The notes below the pieces were generated by a model. The model saw only the letters and a list, made by a program, of their open reading frames with translations, had not been told where the DNA came from and did no database searches. Shown here piece after piece: positions 32,681 through 43,005 of a stretch of 64,000 bases of DNA; position 1 is the stretch's first letter; every line of letters begins with the position of its first letter. The DNA comes from Pararge aegeria. Its lineage: Eukaryota > Arthropoda > Insecta > Lepidoptera > Nymphalidae. The translations under genes were made by a program, and so were the position numbers. Location: contig NC_053199.1 in assembly GCF_905163445.1 (NCBI RefSeq), forward strand, positions 11,426,001 through 11,490,000. The letters are read 5' to 3'.

Positions 32681-33210
32681 TACCACCTGATGGTTAGTGG
32701 AATTCCACTGCATATAAACAGAGGAACTTCGCAGAGCATGCCAGGAACAGGTCCTGCAACATGCCACCTTGAGTCCATCAACCTGTGGCGTAGGTATTAA
32801 GCCTCATGTGCTGGTAATTAAGACGGCCGATTAGCGCCGTTTGCAGCGACCCTGCTTTCTGAGTCCAAGGCCGTGGGTTCGATTCCCTCAACTGGAAAAT
32901 GTTTGTGTGATGAGCATGAATGTTTTTCAGTGTCTGGGTGTTTATATGTATATTCTAAGTATTTATGTATATTATTTATAAAAATATTCATAAGTCATCT
33001 TCGTACCCCTAACGCAAGCTACGTTTACTTTGGGGCTAGATGGCGATGTGTGCGTTGTCGTAATATATTTATATATTTATTTATGTTTAATAACACCGGC
33101 AACCACGCCCTTGCATTACACAGCATGCAACCCTGTTTATGAGCGGCATAAATAAACATGGTGTTAATACTTTCACGGACGAGCTATGTCACAAAAGCTT
33201 TACTTCTACC
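32681..33210 (+). repeat. Repeat K copy interrupted by a SINE-A
   Basis: Left part: 'taccacctgatggttagtgg', 'ggaacaggtcctgcaacatg', 'caacctgtggcgtaggta', 'gtgctggtaatta'. Right part: 'taacaccggcaaccacgccc', 'actttcacggacgagctatg'. In the uninterrupted copy at 60441-60668 the corresponding words adjoin ('gtaactacaccggcaacc'). The SINE-A at 32822-33085 splits them. Confidence 0.85.
32822..33085 (+). repeat. SINE-A copy nested in repeat K
   Basis: Complete SINE-A: head 'gacggccgattagcgccgtt', B box 'gggttcgattccctc', 3' word 'gggctagatggcgatgtgtg', and AT tail. Short 'ttaa'-type words at the two junctions are compatible with a small target duplication, but the AT-rich tail hides its length. It is younger than the K copy it splits. 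Confidence 0.9.
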
Positions 33211-33225
33211 AATAAAGCTTAGCCC

Positions 33226-33560
33226 TGGAAACCCTGAACATAGAATAGGTACTTTTTATTCCAAAAAAGCACCTTTTCTGGGGGATTTATTTAGCTTTTG
33301 ATACCTATGTACCGCTTAAACGCTACACCGATCTTGGCGAAATTTCGCATAGCGATAGCTTTCATCACGGTGTATGAACGTATGTACATTCTTTCCATCC
33401 CGAGAGAATCAGTGATTTCCGCGGGATTTAAAAACATTGACACAAACGCTTACGTAGTTGCGGGAAAAAGCTAGTTTATTATACACAATAAATTAAATAT
33501 CAACCAGTTTAATTAATTTATCTGAGAAGAGTTTACTGTAATAATGTATCATTGCGTGAG
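33226..33560. other. Stretch with no recognised feature
   Basis: A segment around 33260-33480 ('ttgataccta', 'cacttaaacgctacaccgat', 'gggaaaaagctagt') resembles the tail of a lepidopteran dispersed repeat, but no partner copy was aligned here. Confidence 0.35.
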
Positions 33561-33604
33561 TTTTTTGATTACATGATGACACGTGTCATTATGTAATCAA
33601 AAAA
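33561..33604. repeat. 44-bp palindrome
   Basis: Left half 'ttttttgattacatgatgac' plus 'ac' and right half 'gtgtcattatgtaatcaaaa' plus 'aa' are complementary with one mismatch and no loop. It abuts the 3' end of a SINE-A. Confidence 0.8.
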
Positions 33605-34125
33605 TAAATTAAATAAATACATTACGGCAATAGGCTCATCGCTGCAAAGTAAGCGTAGCTTGTGCTATGGGTGCTATGATAATTGATTAACAATATACAT
33701 TAATACTTATAATATACTAGCTGTTGCCCGCGACTTCGTCTGCGTTTGATTTTGTTTTTAAAGTATTCAGTATCGCTAAGCCTTAAATGAGTATAGTTGT
33801 ATATACATATAACATGTGACTGTCAATTAATTATAGACAAATAATTTGCAATAAAATAAAATTGTGACTTTACTTAAAGATCTAAGCTATCCTATCTCTT
33901 AAGTTGGACCAGACTGCTCACGGTGTGCCAATTTAATTTAAAATCGGTTCAGTAGTTTAGGAGTCCATCGCGGACAAACATCGTGACAGGAGATTTATAT
34001 ATATTAAGATAAACCAACACCCAGGCACAAAAAACTATCATGTTCATCACACCTTAGCAGTTGTGGGAATCGAACCCACAGCCTACGATTAAGAAAACAG
34101 GGGCACTGCCCACTGTGCCACTGTG
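33604..34125 (-). repeat. SINE-A copy interrupted by another retroposed repeat
   Basis: The 3' half of SINE-A lies at 33604-33717 ('aagtaagcgtagcttgtgct', 'atacttataatatac'). The 5' half, with plus-strand B box 'gggaatcgaacccacag', lies at 34011-34125. Between them is the 293-bp repeat H at 33718-34010. Confidence 0.85.
33718..34010 (+). mobile_element. Repeat H (LINE/SINE-like), nested
   Basis: Begins 'tagctgttgcccgcgacttc', then 'gtctgcgtttgatttt', and ends 'aaaatcggttcagtagttta', 'catcgcggacaaacatcgtg', 'atatatattaagat'. These start and end phrases belong to one of the commonest lepidopteran dispersed repeats, usually regarded as a short retroposed element linked to RTE-type LINEs; that link is from memory. 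It is inserted in the SINE-A at 33604-34125. Confidence 0.75.
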
Positions 34126-34680
34126 AAAATTATTGACACTCAAAAAATATACGGTGGGAAATAAAACCTCTTCTTTTTCTGAAGAAGGTAAATTAACCAA
34201 TTAACCCATTAACCATATATCATAAATACTCGTGACCAGTCAAACACAATTTTAATTATTTCTTTTTAACATTTGAATTAATTAAAGAAGAATAATTACT
34301 ATTACTTATTTTGTAAATACACTTAAACATGAATCATCAGTATGAAAAAAATAACTATTTACCCACCTTACTAAAATTTCATTATAAAAAAGTAGGAAGT
34401 TGCAAGAAGCAAGCATTTTGTTTGTTGCAAACGGAACTGAAAAATTCAATTCAATGTCTTTTAAAACTTTAAACCAGTACCCCTAGTATGAGTATGAACT
34501 GTTCAAAACTATATAGTTTACAAAAGCTCTATATTCCATGTCTAGTTTCATCTCAAATACAGTCATCTCTCACTTAGTAGCAGAAGCTGTGACATCAAAT
34601 AGGTACAACATGCAGTAAAATTACTGGCCATCTGGAGATTTGTTTTTGTAACTCGTCGTATTTCTACTATGCCTCCATAG
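34126..34680. other. Stretch with no recognised feature
   Basis: AT-rich, nothing assigned. Confidence 0.4.
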
Positions 34681-34714
34681 GTTTCAGGCACAACGGTAGC
34701 ATTGTGCCTGAAAC
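34681..34714. repeat. Hairpin with 13-bp perfect arms
   Basis: 'gtttcaggcacaa' and its exact complement 'ttgtgcctgaaac' are separated by 8 bases. The arms have balanced composition. Isolated from the recognised repeats. Confidence 0.75.
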
Positions 34715-34854
34715 TTTCACACCCTATATGTACGCCTCTCAAGAGCTTTTGAGTGCTTGAGCACACACCATCCTGATCTAATCCTGAATACGAGTTTTTA
34801 CCCATGCCGCTGGTCACTAGTTTATAGGATTTAACGGTGATTACCACACCTTAT

Positions 34855-34985
34855 CAATAATAATCACCAACCGAAGGATACACATTTTGCCTGAGGTACG
34901 GGAGAGACCAAGAGATCCTTACTTTATCCTAAAACCTCATAGCTAAGCTTAAATATACTAACCACAAAGACCAATGAGATTGACC
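34855..34985 (-). repeat. SINE-F-like fragment
   Basis: 'acttactttatcct', 'aatatactaaccacaaagac', 'caatgagattga' follow the pattern of the SINE-F head on the minus strand, and 'tgcctgaggtacgggagaga' follows the body. Strongly diverged. Confidence 0.35.
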
Positions 34986-35090
34986 TTATAATATAGTACG
35001 ATTAGGATAATAGTACGATTCAATGTCGAGAAAGTACTGTCGTTTGATAGAACGCCTACTTCGCAGCGCTGAAATTATGCAACATTAAGG

Positions 35091-35200
35091 GGCCTCATTA
35101 ATAAAATAAACGTGGTAAATCTATCTGAAGTGTGACAAAATAAAATTCTTACTGATTCCAGCTATGTGTAAAACGTTATACCACGTTTATTAATAAGAAA
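35091..35200. mobile_element. Short inverted element M
   Basis: Left end 'cattaataaaataaacgtgg' and right end 'ataccacgtttattaataag' are near-complements about 65 bp apart. Single ends of the same kind appear at 41154-41190 ('gttaataaacgtggcataac') and 9487-9512 ('ttataccacgtttgttaata'). Consistent with a small MITE. Confidence 0.5.
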
Positions 35201-35384
35201 CAAGGAGGAACCGACATTGAGGTGACAACAGGTTATCAAGTATCAGATAATCTATGCTTAAGACAAAACATGAGAACCTGTTCTTCACCCAATGACGGCA
35301 GATCGAATTCAGTCAACGTTATAAATAAATATCGACATTAACAAACACGATTAAAGTTTTCGAAATTCGCAAACTCTTATTAGG

Positions 35385-35545
35385 CGCACAGTTAGCAGGG
35401 GACGTCCGACAAGGAATTAGCTGGATGCAACAAAGTTACCAAGTCGCTGATAGTGCCCGCTTTGCGACTCCCCCGGTGCACTTTCGAGATTTGCGGAACT
35501 AGATTAGAGTTGTTGTAAAATTCTACTCAAAGCGTGTCTAGAGTA
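35385..35545 (+). repeat. Repeat O copy
   Basis: Contains 'gacaaggaattagctggatg', 'caaagttaccaagtcgctga', 'tagtgcccgctttgcgactc' and 'gtgcactttcgagatttgcg'. A shorter diverged copy is at 10575-10690. Non-coding, class unknown. Confidence 0.5.
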
Positions 35546-35654
35546 TACATTAATGTTGCTAAAATTACTATGAGTATCTTGGGTTTTTTTTTCATCTGCA
35601 TACGTTCTATTTTTGTCCTTAGTTTAAACTAGTTAAATTTTTTATATTTATTTG

Positions 35655-35880
35655 ATACTAGCTGTACCCTGCCACACTACGCTGTGGCACACTGTGATTG
35701 AACGGTTGAGAAAAATAGATAAAAACAATCCTTGATGCGTATTATATATCATGCTAAAATTTCAGCTCGATCTGTGCAGAACTTTTTGAGTACACAAACC
35801 AACATAACATTTTTATATATATAGTCTAGCTAAACCGCGCAACTTCGTCTGCATTGAATCGGTTATTAAAGGTTTTAATA
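35655..35880 (+). repeat. Repeat H-like segments
   Basis: Two adjacent starts of the H type: 'actagctgtaccctgccaca' at 35658 and 'tagctaaaccgcgcaacttc' at 35826. Between them is 'catgctaaaatttcagctcg'. Both are diverged. Confidence 0.5.
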
Positions 35881-36254
35881 TCGTAAAAAAGCCTAGAGAC
35901 AAATTGCAATATTATTCGCGGCCGGGCGCCCGCTGCATTTTTCTTGCTTTTTGCATTTCTATACCCGTCGCAACTTCTAAGCGATAGGTTCAATTTGAAT
36001 AATTTAAAAAATAATTCGCAGGTATATAATCAAAATTAATATATATAAATTATTTATTCAGATAAGGATTAATATCATTGTCAACATCTTACGATTATAC
36101 CCGTGTTTTGAATGAAAAAATATAGAAAAAGCAGTTTTTGTGACTTAACCATAACAGTTAGTCATATAGTCTCGCGGATTCTTTTGTAGATAATCATGTC
36201 TATCAACACTCTTGGCACTATCCCGTTCTCTTGCTGTAAGGCTACAAAGGTTGC

Positions 36255-36350
36255 CTGTAAGAGATTGAGGTTTGTGCTGGGATTCGAACTCGCCCCCCAG
36301 AAAGTGAAGTCGAAGTCCCGTTGATCTTTCGCTGCTTCGCACAACATATT
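36255..36350 (-). repeat. SINE-C head fragment
   Basis: Plus-strand 'gctgggattcgaactcgccc', 'gaaagtgaagtcgaagtccc' and 'ctttcgctgcttcgcac' form the tRNA-like head of SINE-C in reverse. The body is lacking. Confidence 0.65.
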
Positions 36351-38215
36351 TACCACACCAAATAAAAGTATGTAATTGATGATATACTCAACTACGATAA
36401 TTTTCATTTTCATTTTCACAACAAGGACATACCTACTTGCTAAGTATAATGAAAAAACTTTTAAAACTTCTTACTTTCAAAACGATCACAGTCCCCGGGC
36501 AAAATTTTCTGAGTGCCTTGTCTTGTGTTGTCAAACAATGAAATCAAATTACTCGCTTAAGACAAAAGCGTCGCGATCGTTATTATAAACTACAATTTCT
36601 CATTAATTTTGTAAATCTATACCTAAACAAATAAATGAAATCTCTAACTTACTCTAATTATTGTTATGACAGCCTTTTTTAAAGTCTTTTTTTCCACACC
36701 AAACAAAATGGTTTACAAAGGCGGACTTAATGCTAAAGCTTTTTCTATCTGCCAACTTAGGACGTGTGAGAAATAACATGTGTGCGTGTGGCAGAAATAA
36801 AACTTTTGATTTTATAAAGTATTATATAATTTAGTACATGGGAATATTGTTTGAAGAAATATAATACTAATAGGCATATATAATAAAGATAATAATAAAA
36901 ATATAAATACTTAATTTATTTAAATATCATATAACTAATGTATATAAATATAATAAATTATATTAAGTTACATAAAACAGCCGACTGAGGGTATGGAAGA
37001 AAGTGTTTACATCGCAGAGACATCACTGACAATTTTTGAGAAGATTCTGCTTTACCTGTCTTTTAAACGAGGGTCTAGAAGGAACTCTTCTGCTTGGCTC
37101 CGGCAACTAATTCCGAACTGTTTCAAAAGTGAAGGATTCAGACATAAAAACCAGTCTCGTAGGCATTCATAGACAGTATGAGACTATTAAAAGAGCACAC
37201 CTAGGCCCTATGATATATTAACGATTAGTTGATGATTCTAGTTCTCTATGGAACTCAAGTAAATAAGTACGAGCTGCATACGAAAAAAGTGTAATGCCCG
37301 TTTTTACTAAAATGCCTTATCTAAGAGTCATAGTGACCTTATGTCACCAATAGTTAACACCTAAAAGTTAGTGTAACATTTTTTCTACAGAAATCGCCTG
37401 AATCATAAGCATTCGATTTAGGCGATGCCTAGGTTTAGGTCTCGTGATGGTCTGAAAATCAAAATATGCACCGGCAAAGTCATGAACGTTGACTGTGAAA
37501 CAAATATACATTATTTACTTCTTGAAAACTATTTATTAATTAAATAAGAATAATCAGAACATCTTTTTAAATGCTTATCAATTTAGTAAAATATCTGGCA
37601 TAAATCAAATTAAATTAATCCAAAGTTTAATTATACACCCACTTTATAAAATTTCTGAAATAGTAGTTTACATATTATTTACTATGTAAGAATAGAATGG
37701 TTTTTAAGAATTTACAAAATACGGGACAAATCTCACACCAGGACATATTAAAAGTATTTAAACGTTATTATTTTTATTTAAAGTAGGGTACGTAAAGTCC
37801 TCTATATTAGTTGCTCAATGTCGTTTTTTTTTTAAATTTAAAAACTCCTGATGTTTTACGATACATCTCGCTAATTTATCACATAATTATCGATGTTCAT
37901 CTTTAACAAAAATAACCTTTGAAGTAACTAGACTAAAACTAACCGTAAAAAACCCATTCCTTATTACTACACCGTCATAATTCTAATTAATTATGTAATT
38001 CTAACCTTCAATTTTCGAAATCACCTCATTAACTTGTGTAAATTATAAGCATTAATTGATTACCAGAGACAACAAGCTTGACTCAATACAATAGATAATA
38101 TCATTGTAAACCGGAGTACATTATAATTGTGCGTGATTTAATTGGGATGGAGGATGTACGTGCCTAGTTGTAACGCAAATCAATCCAATCCGTTGGCTAT
38201 GCAATATTAATCAAC
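36351..38215. other. Long AT-rich stretch with no recognised feature
   Basis: Nearly 1.9 kb with no recognised repeat family and no coding sequence. 36840-36990 is almost pure A/T. Confidence 0.4.
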
Positions 38216-38400
38216 ATCATTGTCACCCATTACCGGCTCTTTACAACACGGGTCTTCTCTCAAAAAAGGGTTTGGGAATCCACCACGCTGGCTGACTACG
38301 GATTGATGGACTTCACAGTTCTCACGTCTTTGAGAACATTATAGAGAACTTGCAGGCAGTAATCCGCACATTACTACGGCTTTAACCCCTTCTCATGGGA
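38216..38400 (-). repeat. SINE-C copy (rearranged)
   Basis: Plus-strand 'acccattaccggctctttac', 'aacacgggtcttctctc', 'ccaccacgctggctgactac' and 'gagaacattatagagaactt' are SINE-C in reverse. Its truncated left part joins an inverted SINE-C end with two hairpins at 38406-38490. Confidence 0.65.
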
Positions 38401-38405
38401 GGAGA

Positions 38406-38490
38406 CCGGGTCAACCGGGGCCCTGTCACTACAGGGCCCCGGTTGACCCGGACCGTTGGACCTATTACCAACCCACTGGTTGGTAATAGG
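38406..38490. repeat. Two adjacent perfect hairpins, both with a CACT loop
   Basis: Hairpin 1: 21-bp arms at 38406-38426 ('ccgggtcaaccggggccctg' plus 't') and 38431-38451. Hairpin 2: 13-bp arms 'cctattaccaacc' at 38461-38473 and 38478-38490. Both loops are exactly CACT. The arms derive from the SINE-C 3' end ('ccactacagggc' type words), so each looks like an inverted duplication pivoting at CACT. Confidence 0.85.
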
Positions 38491-38584
38491 TTGATGTGAT
38501 GATGATGATCGTTCTGGAATACTGAATAGCTTGGCGGCAGTCTTTGTCGGTGATAAGGAGCCTCAGCCGAATTCAAACTAGAGA

Positions 38585-38815
38585 TAATTCGGCCCACTGC
38601 AGGACACGGGTCTCCTCCCACAATAAGAAGAGGTTAAGGCGACCGTAGACCACCACGCTGACCCAGTACGGATTGGTGGACTTTGAGAACATTATGGAGA
38701 ACTCTCAAATATGCAGGTTTCCCCACAATGTTTTTCTTTACCGTTGAAGCAAGCTATATTTTAATTGCTTAAAACACCCCCTACTAGCGAGTATACACCA
38801 TTGGGCCAAAGAGGT
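38585..38815 (-). repeat. SINE-C copy (3' and central part)
   Basis: Plus-strand 'ggcccactgcaggacacggg', 'tctcctcccacaataagaag', 'gtagaccaccacgctgaccc', 'tggagaactctcaaatatgc' and 'aggtttccccacaatgtttt'. It ends before the tRNA-like head. Confidence 0.75.
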
Positions 38816-39183
38816 CTCCAAATATTTAAACAACCCTTTGTTTTGGTGCGCAATCGATCAATGTCCGGAGCAAATGGTGAACGAAAATCGCGAAAAATGT
38901 TTTGCATTTTGTAAAATTAACTTTTGCTTTAAATGGGATATACAATGTTGGCGTTGCACAATGGATCAGAGTCACAGTTAAATCCAGGTGAAAAGTCCCG
39001 GGTTTATGTAATTTTTCCAAAAAAATATTTGAGACAAATCTACTTGTTTCAAGTTGTGACAACTTGCCGACTTAGATTGCTCTGTTTATATGCATATTTA
39101 AATATAACACTTTGATAAGTTGCTGCGTGAAAGGAGAAAAAACAACAGACACTTTTAATTTACAGTAAAGTAGGTATGAAGCG

Positions 39184-39453
39184 CAGTCAGCGAGCGATGG
39201 AAATAGCTATGCTAGGAGTATCTCTACGTGATCAAATCAGAAATGAGGAGATGCGTAGAAGAACCAGAGTTACCGATATAGATCAACGAGTCGCGAAGCT
39301 ACAGTGGCAATGGGCGGGCACGTAGCTCGGAGAATGGGTGTACGTTGGGGTCCCAAAATGTTGGAATGGCAGCCTTGCACCGTGGAATTTGGAACTCCCT
39401 ACAAAAGACCTATGTCCAGTAGTGGACGTGTATCAGTCAATATGATGATGACG
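39184..39453 (+). mobile_element. RTE-type LINE, 5'-truncated 3' end
   Basis: A 44-codon open stretch (39191-39322) encodes 'RAMEIAMLGVSLRDQIRN', then 'RRRTRVTDIDQRVAKLQWQW'. This is the C-terminal signature of RTE-clade reverse transcriptases common in Lepidoptera. Frame is then lost at TAG (39323). The remaining DNA follows the element to 'agtggacgtgtatcagtcaa' and a 'tatgatgatgac' tail. Only the last about 90 residues' worth is present, as expected for 5'-truncated LINE insertions. Not functional. Confidence 0.85.
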
Positions 39454-39837
39454 AAGTATGAAGCATGATTGTAATTTTTGGAATGTTTAAGGCTAAAAAA
39501 AATAGGTTAAAAAAATCCCAGGTTACCATGATCGGTATATTTTAAGAAAACGTGGCTCCGAAAAATGATTAAGGAAGATTATAGGCTATTTATATTTTCT
39601 TCTTTGAATTCAACGTAAGGAATGGCTGTTATATTATATTAATACAGAATTCAGTAGGTAACAGGTACGCCAGCGTGTCGACGTAGCCAATTTATAAATA
39701 CGAGTACATATCACCCAAAGTTTTTGACATTAACAAGATATACGCTAACAACAACTAACGAGACAGTAATCACACAGTAACAGATAATATTACCAAATAT
39801 AGCATGTATTGGATTTCATATGTGACATCATTATTCA

Positions 39838-39965
39838 TAGCCCCAACCTATTAATATCCCACTGCTGAGCACCTCTCTAGGAGAGCTTCAGATAATAGAC
39901 TCACCACGATGCTCTAATACGACTTGGTGGGCTTTATTAATTACTTGTGGTTTCTTTTTCAAACC
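39838..39965 (-). repeat. SINE-F 3' fragment
   Basis: 'tatcccactgctgagcacct', 'actcaccacgatgctctaat' and 'acgacttggtgggcttt' parallel the body of the SINE-F copy at 19322-19650 in the same orientation. Confidence 0.55.
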
Positions 39966-40124
39966 CTATTCTATATAGTAGCCGTCTATGAAATGAAACT
40001 CACCGTCTTTTCAACTAACTCTATTTTAAAAATTAAGTCAATTGGATGCTAAGTTGACAAACAAAAAAAACATTACTTATGTGCAGCGGGGTGTAGAATA
40101 AAAAGATGTTAATCCTAATCTATG

Positions 40125-40340
40125 CTCATAATAAAACTGTAACTGGAAGATTTCCGTACATTTAATATACTTTGAAAACTTTGACCGGGGGATTCTTTAT
40201 AATGGATACTGAGGCCAAAACAGATTTTTATTTAATTTTCTGTCTGTCTGTCTGTCCGGACATATCGTGAAAACTACTGAACGGATTTAGATAAAATTTG
40301 GTGTGGTGTAACTATACCAAACATATAGGATACATTTCAT
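40125..40340 (+). repeat. Interspersed repeat I, copy 2
   Basis: 'aataaaactgtaactggaag', 'ttgaccgggggattctttat' and 'gtgaaaactactgaacggat' align with 9915-10130. It contains a (TCTG)n tract 'tctgtctgtctgtctgtccg'. Confidence 0.65.
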
Positions 40341-40349
40341 CACTGAGAT

Positions 40350-40440
40350 TTTTTTAACACAAAAGCGATAGAGGGTTTGAACTTAGAACCTCGTGATCCA
40401 TAGTTGAGCATACTAACCAGTAGACCGACGAGGCATTAAC
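40350..40440 (-). repeat. SINE-F head fragment
   Basis: Plus-strand 'agggtttgaacttagaacct', 'cgtgatccatagttgagcat' and 'actaaccagtagaccgacga' are the reverse of the SINE-F tRNA-like head. Confidence 0.6.
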
Positions 40441-40477
40441 GGAAGGGTTTTTAAAAATTAAATATAGGGGAAAAGGT

Positions 40478-40663
40478 GACGACTAGTTAGCGCAGTGGAC
40501 AGCGACCGTGCTTTCTGAGTCCAAGGCTCTGGGCTCGATTCCCCACACATGGAAAATTTTTGTGTGATGTTTTTCAGTTAACTGTATATTGTAAGTTTTT
40601 ATGTATATTTTTCTATATTAGGCTAGATGGCGATGTGTGTATTGTCGTAGTTTATTTAGTTAT
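40478..40663 (+). repeat. SINE-A copy with internal deletion
   Basis: Head 'gacgactagttagcgcagtg', B box 'gggctcgattccccac', 3' word 'ggctagatggcgatgtgtgt' and a short AT tail. The central part is shortened by about 60 bp. Confidence 0.8.
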
Positions 40664-40808
40664 AAAAGCATAAACACTTTGCTTTAACTATGATCCTCTT
40701 AACTTCACTGTACTCAACTAACCTCAAACTTACTTCAATAATGAACTTTGAAACTACAATCGAAGTTAAATCTTTGGATACTGTCCAGTGAGACTATACA
40801 TAAGAATA

Positions 40809-41090
40809 TTGTGGCGCAGCGGTGAGCGCTGGGGATTTAAGATGGAGGTCCCGTATTGGATCCCCGGCAAAGGAAGCTTGGGAGTTTTATTTTCTGATTT
40901 TCTCGGTTCTGGTCTGGTGGGAGACTTCTGTCGTAGCTGGTTGACTAGCGTTACGGTACGATGTCTCGTAAGAACTGATTAGGGCTTAATACAACTTTCA
41001 TACACCCTAAAAGGCTAGCTCGCTACCATCTTAGACTGCAGCATCACTTACCACCAGGTGAGATTGCAGTGCACGGATAACTTTTAGTTA
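40809..41090 (+). repeat. SINE-B copy, near full length
   Basis: Head 'gtggcgcagcggtgagcgct', B-box-like 'ggatccccggca', body 'ggtctggtgggagacttctg', 'gctagctcgctaccatctta', 'gactgcagcatcacttacca', 'ccaggtgagattgcagtgca'. The usual A-rich tail is replaced by 'cttttagttaaaagac'. Confidence 0.85.
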
Positions 41091-41289
41091 AAAGACAGTT
41101 TAGGTATCGTTGTAACCCAAGAATTGTTAATTGCAATTTAATATAATACTCAAGGGGCCTAGTTAATAAACGTGGCATAACGTCGGATTACTCATGTAGT
41201 TTATTGTGACACTCCAGCTGGGAGCCCTTTTCAAATCAGAATCAGAGTTGTCATTTGTCACAGATGATGTAAAAGTATGTTAGAAAAGA

Positions 41290-41400
41290 GCAACTTATAG
41301 CAGTTGCTCTCCAAATTACTACAAAAAGGCAAATTTTGCGTTTGACATAGTAAGTAGACCTACTTGAAATAAATAGATTGTAAATTCATATCGCTGGTAT
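41290..41400 (+). mobile_element. LINE-tail family D fragment
   Basis: 'gaaaagagcaacttatagca' and 'gtagacctacttgaaataaa' followed by 'tagattgtaaattc' match, in opposite orientation, the D copies at 44481-44692 and 47060-47225. Internally deleted. Confidence 0.55.
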
Positions 41401-41825
41401 GAAGGTTTCTTGAGGACAATCAATAAAGAAAATCAATAAGTCAATTTGAATAAAGAATTTTAAGTTATTTGATGGAAGCCTGAAGTATATGAACCATATT
41501 TCAGAATGGGTGAAAGCTAATTATTTTGACCGTGTAACTTCGCCGCAACTCATATAAGGGCTCGTGTGCAAAACGACTTTGTAATTACAATTACATAGAG
41601 ATTCTGCACACACACGATTCCGAACAAAGCATTTGGTAGTTAAGTTATTTAATAAGAGCTGGGGGAGGAATAGTTTTGCCGCCATTGATGGGTCGCCAGA
41701 GCCCCGAAAGTTGCAATAAGCATGTGAAGTTGAAAGTCTGGAAAAAACTGAGGAGTTCTTCTTTTAACGTCATTTTACAACAACATTTCTGCCTTGTGAC
41801 AAATTAAAACAGAGTTGTTTTAGCG

Positions 41826-41948
41826 TTGCGGTACGATTTCGAGTAGAAACCGATTAGGGGTGTGGCTTTAATTGCCATACCCTCTCACAGGTTAGCCCGC
41901 TACCATCTTATACTGCATCATCACTTACTACCAGAGAGACTAAGTATC
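41826..41948 (+). repeat. SINE-B fragment
   Basis: 'cgattaggggtgtggcttta', 'aggttagcccgctaccatct' and 'actgcatcatcacttactac' are the SINE-B 3' body, without head or tail. Confidence 0.7.
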
Positions 41949-41997
41949 ACTCGCCTCCCTTCCCGCCCTGTCTCAGTACCACGAATTATATAATATA

Positions 41998-42127
41998 ATA
42001 AAAATACTACGACAATTCACACGTACCCCTCTAGCTTCAAAGTAAGCGTAGCTTGTGTTATGGGTACTAAGATAGCTGTTGAATATTGTTTATGAATATT
42101 ATACATAAATACTTATAATATACATAC
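41998..42127 (-). repeat. SINE-A 3' half
   Basis: Plus-strand 'aaaaatactacgacaattca', 'aagtaagcgtagcttgtgtt', 'atacataaatacttataata'. The head is absent. A SINE-B starts about 25 bp further on. Confidence 0.75.
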
Positions 42128-42151
42128 ACCGAGTACATTTTTGAACAACCT

Positions 42152-42473
42152 TCGTGGCGCAGCGGTACCGCTGTGGATTTAATTGGGAGGTCGCGGGTTC
42201 GACCCGGGAAATTTTAAAATTTATAATTTCTAAAATTTCTCTGGTCTGGTTTGATGGGAGACTTCTACCGTGTTCTGTTACCACCCTACTGAAAAAGACG
42301 TGCCGCTAAGCAGTTAAGCGTTCCGGTACGATGTCGCATAGAAACCGATTAGGGGTATGGTTTTAATATAACTGCCCTACCCCTAACAGGTTAGCCCATA
42401 TCTTAGACTGCGTCATCACTTACGAGCATGTGAGATTGCAGTCAAGGGCTAACTTGTAGTGGAATAAAAAAAA
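42152..42473 (+). repeat. SINE-B copy, full length
   Basis: A good reference copy. tRNA-like head 'gtggcgcagcggtaccgctg' and B box 'gggttcgacccggg'. Body 'ctggtctggtttgatgggag', 'gacgtgccgctaagcagtta', 'acaggttagcccatatctta', 'tgtgagattgcagtcaaggg'. Tail 'tagtggaataaaaaaaa'. The family's A- and B-box-like head supports derivation from a tRNA gene. Confidence 0.9.
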
Positions 42474-43005
42474 GCTAAGGATAAAACAATATATATATCG
42501 ACGTTTCTATGCACACTCTCATAAGCCCAAAATACCGATACCTACAAAGTAACTTCAGAACAAGAGAACGATAAGTTAAGTAAGCGAAGAGTCGACATCA
42601 AAACCCTTTGTTTAATAACTTCATGTATAAACAATTACATTTGTCTCATTAATCTTTGGTGAACTTGCGCGAGATCTTGTATACGTTTGATAATTGGAAT
42701 TTCGATTAAACATTGTAATGTGCTTACGTAACGGTGATATTATGATTTTGTATAACGAGTTGAGAATTACGCAAGCTGAGTGTTAAGGTATTTACGAAAT
42801 TTCATGTTTCAGCTGCTTTTGAAGTTACACCATTAAAGAAATTGAAAAAAAGATAAATAGTTATTTTCGAATTGTAGTACTTATAATGTCTGAAACTAAT
42901 ATGTCTGCATTCAAACCAGAGTGAAACAATTTTTTTATGCAAGCTTTTTAACGCAACTTCTTTTAGTCCATATTGTAGGTATACCTATAACGTAGATGGC
43001 ATTTT
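42474..43005. other. Stretch with no recognised feature
   Basis: No gene or known repeat seen. Confidence 0.4.

Noticed and set aside
32873..33142. Cys-rich frame resembling frames at 43056 and 52666
   Set aside because: All are translations of SINE-A copies. The shared 'DEHECFSVSGC'-like phrase comes from the SINE, not from a protein family.
38406..38451. Rho-independent terminator-like GC hairpin
   Set aside because: The setting is a eukaryotic genome and the hairpin derives from an inverted SINE-C end. There is no T-run or adjacent gene.
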